DNA from: Pontiella sp.
Lineage (GTDB): Bacteria; Verrucomicrobiota; Kiritimatiellia; Kiritimatiellales; Pontiellaceae
Length of the DNA: 16,337 nt
Direction: 5' to 3'
Assembly: GCA_029935255.1 (NCBI GenBank)
Contig: JAOZKS010000010.1
Location: forward strand, 3,217 to 19,553
Part shown: positions 7,749 through 14,664 of the stretch, in pieces
Layout of the letters: each line of letters opens with the position of its first letter
Position numbering within the stretch: position 1 is the first letter of the stretch
Program-made: the position numbers and the translations under genes
Notes under the pieces: generated by a model
Told to the model about the DNA's origin: nothing
The model's database searches: none
Seen by the model: only the letters and a program-made list of their open reading frames with translations

Positions 7749-7752
7749 CTCC
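7749..7752 (-). promoter_or_regulatory. Ribosome binding site of aroQ
   Basis: On the minus strand GGAG lies 6 nt before the ATG at 7742. This favours that start over the in-frame GTG at 7760. Confidence 0.6.
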
Positions 7753-7772
7753 AAGTGCACCTACAGACTAGG

Positions 7773-8408
7773 TCACTCACCGTTTGGAAACAAGGATAAC
7801 TCGGTCTGCTCATCGCTGGGGGCGAGGCAGGCGGGATTGTCGTTGGCAACCGCGTTAACGCGTCGGGAGACACAGCGAACCCGTAGAGAAGGTGTTACAT
7901 CTATCTCGACGGCCGTTGAGATAGATGTAACATCGGAAAGCCAAGGATTCCACTGTTCAACGAGTAGAATGATGGGCATGCGGTGGTGGATGCCCTGCAT
8001 GTTGGTGTCGGCGGCGCGGGTGAGGATGACGCAACGGTCGTTGCTCCAAAGTCCTGCAAAGGCGAAGAGTTGTTTCCCCGGAGTCTGGAAATAGTAGGGC
8101 TGTTTGCCTTTCCACTCGTAGAATCCGTCGGCCGGAATGAGGCAACGGTTTGTGGCAAGCAGGGATTTGAACATGGGTCGATCGGCGAGGGTTTCGGAAC
8201 GGGCGTTGATGATGGCCGAGGCCGACTTTGGATTCTGGAAACCCCAAATACACTCGCTGACATGCTCGGGTCTAGTGGAACGGATGATGGCTACCTTTTG
8301 GGTAGGGGCAATATTGTAGCGGTTGTGGAATAGGGGTGGAAGCTCAATTTCTCCGAGTTGATCAACCACCTCCTTCCGGCTTTTGGTTTGTGTAAAGCGT
8401 CCGCACAT
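7773..8408 (-). CDS. SRAP-family abasic-site processing protein (YedK/HMCES type) with palindrome-encoded segment
   Basis: Proteins of this family crosslink through Cys2 to abasic sites in single-stranded DNA and protect them during replication. The 211-residue sequence starts MCGRF, so the required Cys2 is exposed after Met removal. Other active-site residues are visible: N68 in INARSET, E98 in FYEW and H141 in IHHRMP. The C-terminal VSRRVN (180-185) followed by NDNP is also typical. The start at 8408 is fixed by the Cys2 rule; an upstream in-frame ATG (8447) would bury it. No clear ribosome binding site precedes it. Residues 159-173 are encoded by a near-perfect palindrome (7891-7934) in the variable region between the NPWL segment and VSRRVN. 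The spacing there (about 21 residues) is still close to that of E. coli YedK, so the protein may remain functional. aroQ follows 30 nt downstream. Confidence 0.94.
   Translation of the reverse strand: MCGRFTQTKSRKEVVDQLGEIELPPLFHNRYNIAPTQKVAIIRSTRPEHVSECIWGFQNPKSASAIINARSETLADRPMFKSLLATNRCLIPADGFYEWKGKQPYYFQTPGKQLFAFAGLWSNDRCVILTRAADTNMQGIHHRMPIILLVEQWNPWLSDVTSISTAVEIDVTPSLRVRCVSRRVNAVANDNPACLAPSDEQTELSLFPNGE
7891..7934. repeat. 44-nt near-perfect palindrome inside the SRAP gene
   Basis: Folding the segment on itself gives 20 Watson-Crick pairs out of 22. The two exceptions (7892/7933 and 7908/7917) are G opposite T on the plus strand. The arms are GTTACATCTATCTC (7894-7907) and GAGATAGATGTAAC (7918-7931), around a central ACGGCCGT. 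It is in frame with the host gene and encodes VTSISTAVEIDVT on both strands. It could be a mobile palindromic element captured by the gene. Confidence 0.85.
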
Positions 8409-8419
8409 AACGGAGAAAT

Positions 8420-8512
8420 TGAACCACAGATGGGCACGGATGCACACTGATTTTTGACACTGCGTGTTGCCTATCTTTCCATCTCCGTTAATCTGTGGCT
8501 ATCTGTAGTTCA
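8420..8512. repeat. Imperfect inverted repeat of CACAGAT-like units in a divergent intergenic region
   Basis: The left arm at 8420-8451 and the reverse complement of the right arm at 8481-8512 agree at about 23 of 32 positions. Both read TGAAC-Y-ACAGAT-R-G and then continue as roughly 10-nt units of the form CACRGATNN. The element fills nearly the whole 120-nt gap between the divergent SRAP and FAH-family genes, so their promoters must lie in or beside it. A consensus TTGACA occurs at 8454-8459, but I find no good -10 box at normal spacing. Similar strings occur between genes in many bacterial genomes; that is from memory and unchecked. Confidence 0.6.
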
Positions 8513-8518
8513 GCAACT

Positions 8519-8522
8519 GGAG
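8519..8522 (+). promoter_or_regulatory. Ribosome binding site that sets the FAH-family start
   Basis: GGAG lies 6 nt before the ATG at 8529. The frame is open upstream to a TTG at 8454, but that extension is encoded by the inverted-repeat element and does not resemble the family. Confidence 0.6.
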
Positions 8523-8528
8523 AATAAG

Positions 8529-9377
8529 ATGAAGCTGGTGCGATTTGGTGATAAGGGGAAAGAGCGCCCGGGGATTTGGATGGGTGATGGGCGTATTCTG
8601 GATGTGCGTGCGGTAGCATTCCATATTGAGGATTACAACGAGTGTTTTTTTGCGAATCATGGGCTGGAGCAGCTTGATCTTTTGCTGAAGGATCCCGGGG
8701 CAAAGTTCGTTGATGCCGAGGGTCTTCGTTTGGGGGCACCCGTTGCGCGACCCTCGAAGATTATTTGTGTGGGGGCAAACTATGCTGCTCATGCCAGGGA
8801 GTTTGGACGTGACATCCCGATGGAACCGATTCTGTTCTCCAAGGCAACGACCGCCATGGTTGGCCCGAATGATCCGATTGTTTTGCCGGATGGTGCGCAG
8901 GTGGTCGATAGTGAGGCGGAGCTGGCGGTGGTGATTGGAAAGACGGCTTCCAAGGTTCGGAAAGAAGAGGCATTAGATTTTGTGGCGGGCTATACCGTGG
9001 TTAACGACGTTACGGAGCGCGTTGTGCAGAAGGGCAACGGCCAGTGGTTCCTCGGCAAGGGCTTCGATACCTTCTGTCCGATGGGGCCGTTTTTGGTAAC
9101 TCCCGATGAAGTGCCTTGTCTGGACGATTTGCGGGTTTGGCAAAGGTTGAACGGAGAACTGCTCCAGGAGGCCGATACGAGCGATATGATGTTCTCCATT
9201 CCCTTTTTGATTGAATACATCTCGCAGGGGATGATGTTGCTTCCGGGCGATGTAATCTCCACGGGAACACCGGCTGGTATTGGTTCGGCACACGATCCGC
9301 AGGTGTTGATGAAGCCGGGCGATGGGGTCGAGGTTGGTGTCGATGGGGTCGGGGTGCAGCGTTGCGAAGTGTGGTAA
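8529..9377 (+). CDS. Fumarylacetoacetate hydrolase family protein
   Basis: The family comprises metal-dependent C-C hydrolases, decarboxylases and isomerases acting on beta-diketo or 2-oxo acid substrates. The exact substrate cannot be read from sequence. The 282-residue protein has a small N-terminal domain (1-70) and a catalytic domain from about 77. Visible motifs are CVGANYAAHAREFG (80-93), the metal ligands E129 and E131 in DSEAELAVVIG with D160 in VVNDVTER, GKGFDTFCPMGPF (176-188) and STGTPAGIG (244-252). This architecture resembles the FAHD1 / 2-hydroxyhepta-2,4-diene-1,7-dioate isomerase-like group. It is a single gene, divergent from SRAP and closed downstream by the terminator at 9401-9428. 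No other aromatic-degradation gene is present to indicate a pathway. Confidence 0.93.
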   Translation: MKLVRFGDKGKERPGIWMGDGRILDVRAVAFHIEDYNECFFANHGLEQLDLLLKDPGAKFVDAEGLRLGAPVARPSKIICVGANYAAHAREFGRDIPMEPILFSKATTAMVGPNDPIVLPDGAQVVDSEAELAVVIGKTASKVRKEEALDFVAGYTVVNDVTERVVQKGNGQWFLGKGFDTFCPMGPFLVTPDEVPCLDDLRVWQRLNGELLQEADTSDMMFSIPFLIEYISQGMMLLPGDVISTGTPAGIGSAHDPQVLMKPGDGVEVGVDGVGVQRCEVW

Positions 9378-9400
9378 CGGGCAGGAAGTCGACTGCACGA

Positions 9401-9428
9401 AAAAGGGATCGCCGAGGCGATCCCTTTT
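9401..9428. terminator. Bidirectional Rho-independent terminator
   Basis: A perfect 13-bp stem, 9401-9413 against 9416-9428, has a GC-rich inner part (GGGATCGCC / GGCGATCCC) and an A-run on one side matched by a T-run on the other. It lies between two genes converging from 9377 and 9449, so it can end transcripts from both strands. Confidence 0.92.
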
Positions 9429-9448
9429 CATTTCCAATGGATTGGAAA

Positions 9449-12400
9449 TTAGAACTGGTAGCGGAGGGATCCAAATAGTGTGTAGTCGGAATAGCCGCTT
9501 CCCAGCCGGGTGTCGAGGTCGGCACGCAGTTCAAGATAGTCCGACATCTTGGCGGAAACTCCAGCACCGAGTTTAAGGATATCCTCTTCGGGGGCCTGAA
9601 GAATCATGTTGTATGAGGTTCCGTTTCCTCCAACCAAGCGGTAGGGCAGGGTTTCTTCGCTGGCGTTAAACTCATGCAACCAGTGGGCGCGGAGCTCGGG
9701 CTTGAGTGTGAGATTACCCATGCTGCTGTAGACCCCCAGATTACAACCGATCGAGCTTTGAACATATAACGCATCGAACGCATCGATCGAACGGGGTTCG
9801 GCACCGGTTGATTCTTCGTCATAGGCATCCTGCTCGTAGTAGTTGACCAAGAGCGATGCCTGCGGGGTGACGATCAAATAGTCGCCTGTGAATTCTTTCC
9901 CGCCCCCGAGGTAGAATGCGAGGTTCATGGCATCGTATTCGGAGGTGGTATCAAACACATCGCCTAGCTTTTGGTCGATTTGACTGGAACCATAAATCAG
10001 GCTGCCATCCATGAACCAGCTCTTGGTCCCAATGGAAGAATAGAGGGCTCCATAGGTGGTTTTGGAGTCGCCGGTTCCATTGTTTTCTTTGTCGATACTG
10101 CCGTTATTTGAGCCACCTGCCAGACCTAGCAGAATGTTTTGGGAGATGGCGAGGTCGGCTCCGATAATGAAGCCGGTCAGGTTTAGATCGTAGGAGCCGT
10201 ACCCGTCGGAAGCGCTCTTTTTACCTTGGGATCCATATCCGGCGATCCAGCCTTGAAGTTCTTGCCCTTGTGTGTGCGGGCCGGCCACGCCATTGGGTTT
10301 GTTCCAGTTAATGGATGCGGAGGCCGCGCCCGCCCGTTCTCGGGTGTTATCTCCGCGAAGGGTTAGTGAAGAGGCCACTCCGCCAAGGCCTTGGTTGACG
10401 AGGTTGTGCATCGGCGAGGAACTGGCCTTTTCGCCGTAGTAGTTATCCATGGCGGCGGTATTGGCTGGCTGGCCCAGGTCGCCGAGTACAACGCGCATGT
10501 TTGCCGCCGCAGAGTCGGGGTCGGTTGCAAGGGCATCGATTTCATCTACGACACCTTCAAGCTGTGTGCCGGTTCCTTTCACGCCGATGACCGACGATAA
10601 CGAATTGGCGGACCCTTCGATAATGAGCTGGGTTCCCTCCACGTAGTTGGTTACGCCGGAAATCAAGCCATCCCATGCAAAGTTGACTGCGTCGATGTTA
10701 TTGCTGGAAGCGGTATCGCCACCAAAAAACAAGTTGTCTCCCGCCATAACAATGGTTGTTTTGAAGAAGTCATTGGTATCCAGTGAGCCGTCGCTACGGA
10801 CAAAGATGGTTGCGTTACTTGCAAAGTTGGCATCTTTTGCCACATCCAGCAATCCGGCGGAAGTTGGTCCGGCGACGATTTCCAGTCGGGATGTGCCGTC
10901 CTGTTCATAGTTGCCTTCCACAGAGACTACGGAACCGGTGCCGATGAGCAGCGTGGAGCCGTTGGTTATATTCAGGTCGTTCCCCACAAATACGGCAGCA
11001 CCATTCCAGACATCCAATCGGTTGGAGAGACCGCCGTCCCCGATCATTAGGTCTTGCAGAATGCTCCAGGAGGAGTCGAGGCCAGAAACGGTAACGGTAT
11101 TGTTGCTGGAGGGGCCCACTCCCACATAGGCATTGTTGCTGACAGTTACCGTCGCTCCATCGGTAATGTTCAGCAGGTTGTCATTGCCGTTCACGCCGAC
11201 CGTCAGGTTGCTGGAAATATTCCATGCGGCGCCGGAACCCGCGATTTTCACCGTGTTGCTGTCGGCGTTTCCAATGAACGCGGAAACATTTTCAACGATG
11301 CCGCTCGTCAGGACTTCAAGCGAGCCGCTGCCTAGGCTTCCGCCTACATACAGGTCCGTTCCAATATTCCAGTATGCCGTATGGTTGGTGCTCAGGCCGC
11401 CATCCAAAACGATGGTCTGTCCGCTCTGAATGGTGTTCTGGTTGGTGGAGGTCGTTATGGTTCCTCCGACGCGAAGTGTGGCGTTGCTGCCAAAAATAAA
11501 GTTATCGGCAGATGGTGCGAGGGCGTTGAAATCGCCGATGACTTCGAGCGTGCCGTTGCTGCTGAGGTTGAGCGTGTTGCCGTCTGCAATAATCAGACTT
11601 TCATCGATGCTGACAAATCCGCCATCTTCGATAAGCAGGATATTCCCTGCGGAGTTGGTCGAGCCGATCCCGATGCGGGTCGCGGTGAGCTCTGCTCCGG
11701 CTCCAATCACGCTTACGCTGTTCGAATCGGTGTTGGCACCGATGACGAGGTTGGTTCCAAGGATCCATCGTCCACCGTCGAGCACCAGATTGCGTTCGCC
11801 TTCGACTACGTTGGTGGCCGTTAAGGTTCCGCCGACTTCGAGCGTGGAACCTCCGTTAAAGTTAAACCCGTTGGTTGATTGCGATACGAGATCGAAGTCT
11901 CCGTCCGTATGGAAGGTTGCACCGCGGTTGAGGTTGAGGGCGTTGCTGGTGGCGATGTTGAGGTCGCCGGCGAGGATGAAGGTTGCTCCATTGGTTAGGT
12001 TGAGCATATTGCCGCTGTTGTCTTCGGCTCCGATGGCAAGACCGCTCGCGGTTAGCAGGGTGTTTGATCCCGAGAGATTGACTAGGTTGTCGTTGGCCCC
12101 TCCGTTCTTGCCGATGAGCAGGTTGCCTTCCGCCGTGCCGCCGTTTTCGAGGTTGAGGGCGTTGTCCGAACCGTCGAGTCCGACCACGATGTCGGATGTT
12201 GCTTTGAGCAATGAATTGCTTCCGGTGACGAGGATGTCACCTGTTTGGTTGGTCCCCACGCCGATATAGATATAGCCCGCTTCGACGGATGAATTTTCAT
12301 GTACGATCAGGCTGGGTGTCCCGTTCGTGCTGCCCACTGCAAGTGCGCCGCCGGTGGAGGAGGGGAGGTTGGTTGTCGTAAACTCACCGACCACCAGCCA

Positions 12401-14401
12401 GGCATCGTTGACCGCCTTAAGTGTATTTCCGCCTGCGCCAACGGTGACGCTGTTTTGAATATTCAGGCGACTGTCGGCTCCGCTGATGGTCACCACGTTG
12501 TTGGACGAGATTCCACCGTCGATTCCTACAAACAAGTCCTGGGCATTGGCTGTTGCTCCGCCGACGAGATCAAGCGTGTTGAGCGAGTTCGATGCGCCGA
12601 TGTAGATGGCATTTGCAACGTTGAGTACCGCATTGGTGGTTTGGAGATGAATGAAGTTTTTCACCTCATGCTGGTTGGTGCTGCCGCCTAGGTACAAATT
12701 TCCGTCGATATTGGCGGTTCCTCCATAAACCGCAAAACGGTTGCTTCCGCCCTCTTTGCCGACCACCAGGTCGCCGGTCACATTGAAGCGGGTGTCGGCA
12801 TCGCGCTGGAGATAGATATAGTTGTCCTTGACGGCTTCGCCGATGGCCACATCTCCATCAACGTTGACCGTGCCTCCGTCGCGGATGGTAAGGATGCTGC
12901 CGCCACCTTCCTGGCCAACCGTCAAGTTTTGCTGGATATTCAGGGCTGCGTCTTTTCCGACAATGGCGAGGTTACCTGTGGTCTCCACGCTGTTGTCATC
13001 CACATGGCCAGTTTTCCCCGTGGCATCCTCCGTCTTTCCGATAATGAATGCTCCGGCAACGGTGTTGGTGCCGCCGATCTGGTTGTAGCGGTTGCCGATA
13101 CTCCCCGATCCGACGATGAAGTCGTTGGTTGCGTTAACCGTGCCGTAGTTGATGGCGAACGAGTTGTTGTTCCCTGCGTCGCCGATCACGGTTGTTCCGC
13201 TGATGTTGACCACCCCGTTGCTTCCCACGTTGACTTCGTTTCCGGTTGCGGTTGAGTCCTTGCCGAGGGTCAGGTTGCCGAGGAAGGTGGCTTGCCCGTA
13301 GTCGTTCACATTGATTTGGTTGTTGTCGCCCTTTCCGCCGACAATCACGCTTTGTTCCACTGTGAAAACGGAGTTGGATCCTCCGACGGAAATCTTATTC
13401 CTGTGGGAGGCGGTGTTGTTTCCAAGCCGGAGCGCACGTTCGGAGTGGGCGGTTGCCCCGTTGGTGAGGGTCAGGGTGTTGTCGGAGGTGGTTTCGCCGA
13501 TATAGACGAACGTTTGTGAGTTGGCTTGCCAGTGGGCGGTATTGGTGGAGAGCGCATGGTCCAGAACGATGTTTATGCCGGTGTCGAGGGAGTCGTTCTC
13601 AATTTCCAGTATGCCGCCCACCTGCAGGGTTGATTTTTTGGCCAGATCCACGCCCAATTCCTCGAGGGTTGCCGTATCGACATCGCCGCCGATTTTGAGG
13701 GTTCCGTTTTGTTTGATGGAGATCGAGTTGTCGTTATCCTCCGGGTTTGCGACGTTGATTTGGTTGGTGGTGTTGAGGGAAAGGCTGCTGTCTGCGTGGA
13801 TGTTGACATGGTTGTTGGAACCGCCGCCGCTCCCCACATTCAACGTGCCTTCAATATTCAGGGATGCGCCTTCGGAAAGGTCGATGGAGTTGGTGGAACC
13901 CGCATCGCCAACGTAGGCATCTTGCGAAATATTGAATTCGGATTCAGCGCCCGATAGTTTAACGCTTCCGCTGTCGTTGGTGCCCAGGCCAATGTAGAGA
14001 TAGTCGGTTTCAATGGTTGCGTTATTTCTCGCATCCAAGGTGGCTGTTTTGGACGAGTCGCCAACCACAATGCCTCCCGTAGTCAGTCCGTTCGTTGTTG
14101 TGTCTCCGATCAGAAACAGTGCGTTATCCTGAACAGACAGCAGGTTGTTGGATGAAGAGGAAAAATCCCCCATCAGCACATCGGGTGCTGAAACCGTGGC
14201 TCCATTGTTGATCACCAACCCATTGCCCGGGTTTTCGCTACCGATAACGACGGAGGAATTGTAGGTCGTTGGAGTGCTGTTTGTTTCAACCGTTCCGTTA
14301 TCGAAAAGCTGGGCATGTGCAGGGGTTGAAAAGAGGGTTGCGGTGAGTATGGATAGGCAAAAAACAAATGTTTGATGGCGTGGCTTGCAGGTGTACTTCA
14401 T
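9449..14401 (-). CDS. Large autotransporter (type Va) with repeat-rich passenger
   Basis: The 1650-residue product is a predicted surface or secreted protein. A Sec signal peptide ends at AHA|Q (30/31). The passenger (about 31-1262) is rich in Asn, Thr, Ser and Gly and has no cysteine. It is built of short strands with recurring forms such as LxLTNGAT, xxVGxxGxxN and VxVSGxxS, consistent with a right-handed beta-helix. Three longer units of the form STLxVGG...IVLDxxLS...W recur at 258-291, 852-879 and 974-1011. Residues about 1163-1260 resemble the conserved passenger end that acts as a folding core. A linker (1263-1378) leads to the beta-barrel (about 1379-1650), which starts GWIAGYGSQG and ends in SLRYQF with C-terminal Phe. 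The ATG has GGGAG 9 nt upstream. No adhesin ligand or enzymatic motif is recognised, so the passenger's role is unknown. Confidence 0.92.
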   Translation of the reverse strand: MKYTCKPRHQTFVFCLSILTATLFSTPAHAQLFDNGTVETNSTPTTYNSSVVIGSENPGNGLVINNGATVSAPDVLMGDFSSSSNNLLSVQDNALFLIGDTTTNGLTTGGIVVGDSSKTATLDARNNATIETDYLYIGLGTNDSGSVKLSGAESEFNISQDAYVGDAGSTNSIDLSEGASLNIEGTLNVGSGGGSNNHVNIHADSSLSLNTTNQINVANPEDNDNSISIKQNGTLKIGGDVDTATLEELGVDLAKKSTLQVGGILEIENDSLDTGINIVLDHALSTNTAHWQANSQTFVYIGETTSDNTLTLTNGATAHSERALRLGNNTASHRNKISVGGSNSVFTVEQSVIVGGKGDNNQINVNDYGQATFLGNLTLGKDSTATGNEVNVGSNGVVNISGTTVIGDAGNNNSFAINYGTVNATNDFIVGSGSIGNRYNQIGGTNTVAGAFIIGKTEDATGKTGHVDDNSVETTGNLAIVGKDAALNIQQNLTVGQEGGGSILTIRDGGTVNVDGDVAIGEAVKDNYIYLQRDADTRFNVTGDLVVGKEGGSNRFAVYGGTANIDGNLYLGGSTNQHEVKNFIHLQTTNAVLNVANAIYIGASNSLNTLDLVGGATANAQDLFVGIDGGISSNNVVTISGADSRLNIQNSVTVGAGGNTLKAVNDAWLVVGEFTTTNLPSSTGGALAVGSTNGTPSLIVHENSSVEAGYIYIGVGTNQTGDILVTGSNSLLKATSDIVVGLDGSDNALNLENGGTAEGNLLIGKNGGANDNLVNLSGSNTLLTASGLAIGAEDNSGNMLNLTNGATFILAGDLNIATSNALNLNRGATFHTDGDFDLVSQSTNGFNFNGGSTLEVGGTLTATNVVEGERNLVLDGGRWILGTNLVIGANTDSNSVSVIGAGAELTATRIGIGSTNSAGNILLIEDGGFVSIDESLIIADGNTLNLSSNGTLEVIGDFNALAPSADNFIFGSNATLRVGGTITTSTNQNTIQSGQTIVLDGGLSTNHTAYWNIGTDLYVGGSLGSGSLEVLTSGIVENVSAFIGNADSNTVKIAGSGAAWNISSNLTVGVNGNDNLLNITDGATVTVSNNAYVGVGPSSNNTVTVSGLDSSWSILQDLMIGDGGLSNRLDVWNGAAVFVGNDLNITNGSTLLIGTGSVVSVEGNYEQDGTSRLEIVAGPTSAGLLDVAKDANFASNATIFVRSDGSLDTNDFFKTTIVMAGDNLFFGGDTASSNNIDAVNFAWDGLISGVTNYVEGTQLIIEGSANSLSSVIGVKGTGTQLEGVVDEIDALATDPDSAAANMRVVLGDLGQPANTAAMDNYYGEKASSSPMHNLVNQGLGGVASSLTLRGDNTRERAGAASASINWNKPNGVAGPHTQGQELQGWIAGYGSQGKKSASDGYGSYDLNLTGFIIGADLAISQNILLGLAGGSNNGSIDKENNGTGDSKTTYGALYSSIGTKSWFMDGSLIYGSSQIDQKLGDVFDTTSEYDAMNLAFYLGGGKEFTGDYLIVTPQASLLVNYYEQDAYDEESTGAEPRSIDAFDALYVQSSIGCNLGVYSSMGNLTLKPELRAHWLHEFNASEETLPYRLVGGNGTSYNMILQAPEEDILKLGAGVSAKMSDYLELRADLDTRLGSGYSDYTLFGSLRYQF
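10616..14311 (-). repeat. Coding repeat array of the autotransporter passenger
   Basis: The segment encodes residues 31-1262 as degenerate strand-turn units, each usually ending in an IG or VG step (VYIG, AYVG, LTVG, AIG) followed by an Asn-rich turn. Repeats are diverged at DNA level, so I see no long exact duplications. The clearest internal copies in protein are DYLYIGLGTN (133-142) against GYIYIGVGTN (709-718), and the three VGG...VLD...W units described for the gene. Confidence 0.7.
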
Positions 14402-14482
14402 TACGGCGTTCTCCCTTATTGAGTAAAATCGATTGTGGCTGGCGAAATGGGTTTTCTATCCAGCTCCAAAACATCGGGACAA

Positions 14483-14513
14483 TGTATAGGTCTGCCCTAT
14501 GAAAAACAAACAA
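14483..14513 (-). promoter_or_regulatory. Possible autotransporter promoter overlapping a small inverted repeat
   Basis: On the minus strand TATACA (14488-14483) resembles a -10 box. TTGTTT occurs upstream at 14509-14504 or 14513-14508, but at spacings of 15 and 19 nt rather than 17. An inverted repeat ATAGG-TCTGC-CCTAT (14486-14500) overlaps the -10, as an operator could. This is weak evidence. The full 260-nt divergent gap (14402-14664) shows no other gene or RNA that I recognise. Confidence 0.25.
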
Positions 14514-14547
14514 GTTTGCGCAGTTTTACGGGGCTGGAAATAGGGAA

Positions 14548-14576
14548 TTCAGGGAAGATTTCCCCGATTATTTAAT
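14548..14576 (+). promoter_or_regulatory. Possible pyrG promoter
   Basis: TTTAAT at 14571-14576 matches five of six bases of the -10 consensus. TTCAGG at 14548-14553 is a poor -35 at 17-nt spacing. It lies about 90 nt before the pyrG start in an A+T-rich patch. A short inverted repeat, GGGAA-GAT-TTCCC, lies between the two boxes. The assignment is tentative. Confidence 0.25.
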
Positions 14577-14664
14577 TTTAGACTGGGGATGGCTGGAGGA
14601 AGGCGATACGATCCTCTCCCGTATTTCCCGAACACCTCTACACACTTAATATGGAACAAATTTG

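Noticed and set aside
7696..8094. Plus-strand open frame containing the same VTSISTAVEIDVT peptide as the SRAP protein
   Set aside because: It is antisense to aroQ and SRAP and shares the peptide only because the DNA is palindromic. The rest resembles no protein I know.
8409..8447. Upstream ATG that would extend the SRAP protein by 13 residues
   Set aside because: SRAP proteins need Cys at position 2, which only the start at 8408 gives. The extension is encoded by the CACAGAT element.
8454..8528. TTG start that would extend the FAH-family protein by 25 residues
   Set aside because: The extension is translated from the inverted-repeat element, and a clear GGAG precedes the ATG at 8529.
11430..12269. 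A 279-codon open frame on the plus strand, antisense to the autotransporter
   Set aside because: It is one of many long antisense frames across this gene. Its composition (Ser, Pro, Leu, Arg, Val) is what the reverse complement of Asn/Thr/Gly/Leu codons gives. There is no family resemblance and no matching ribosome binding site.
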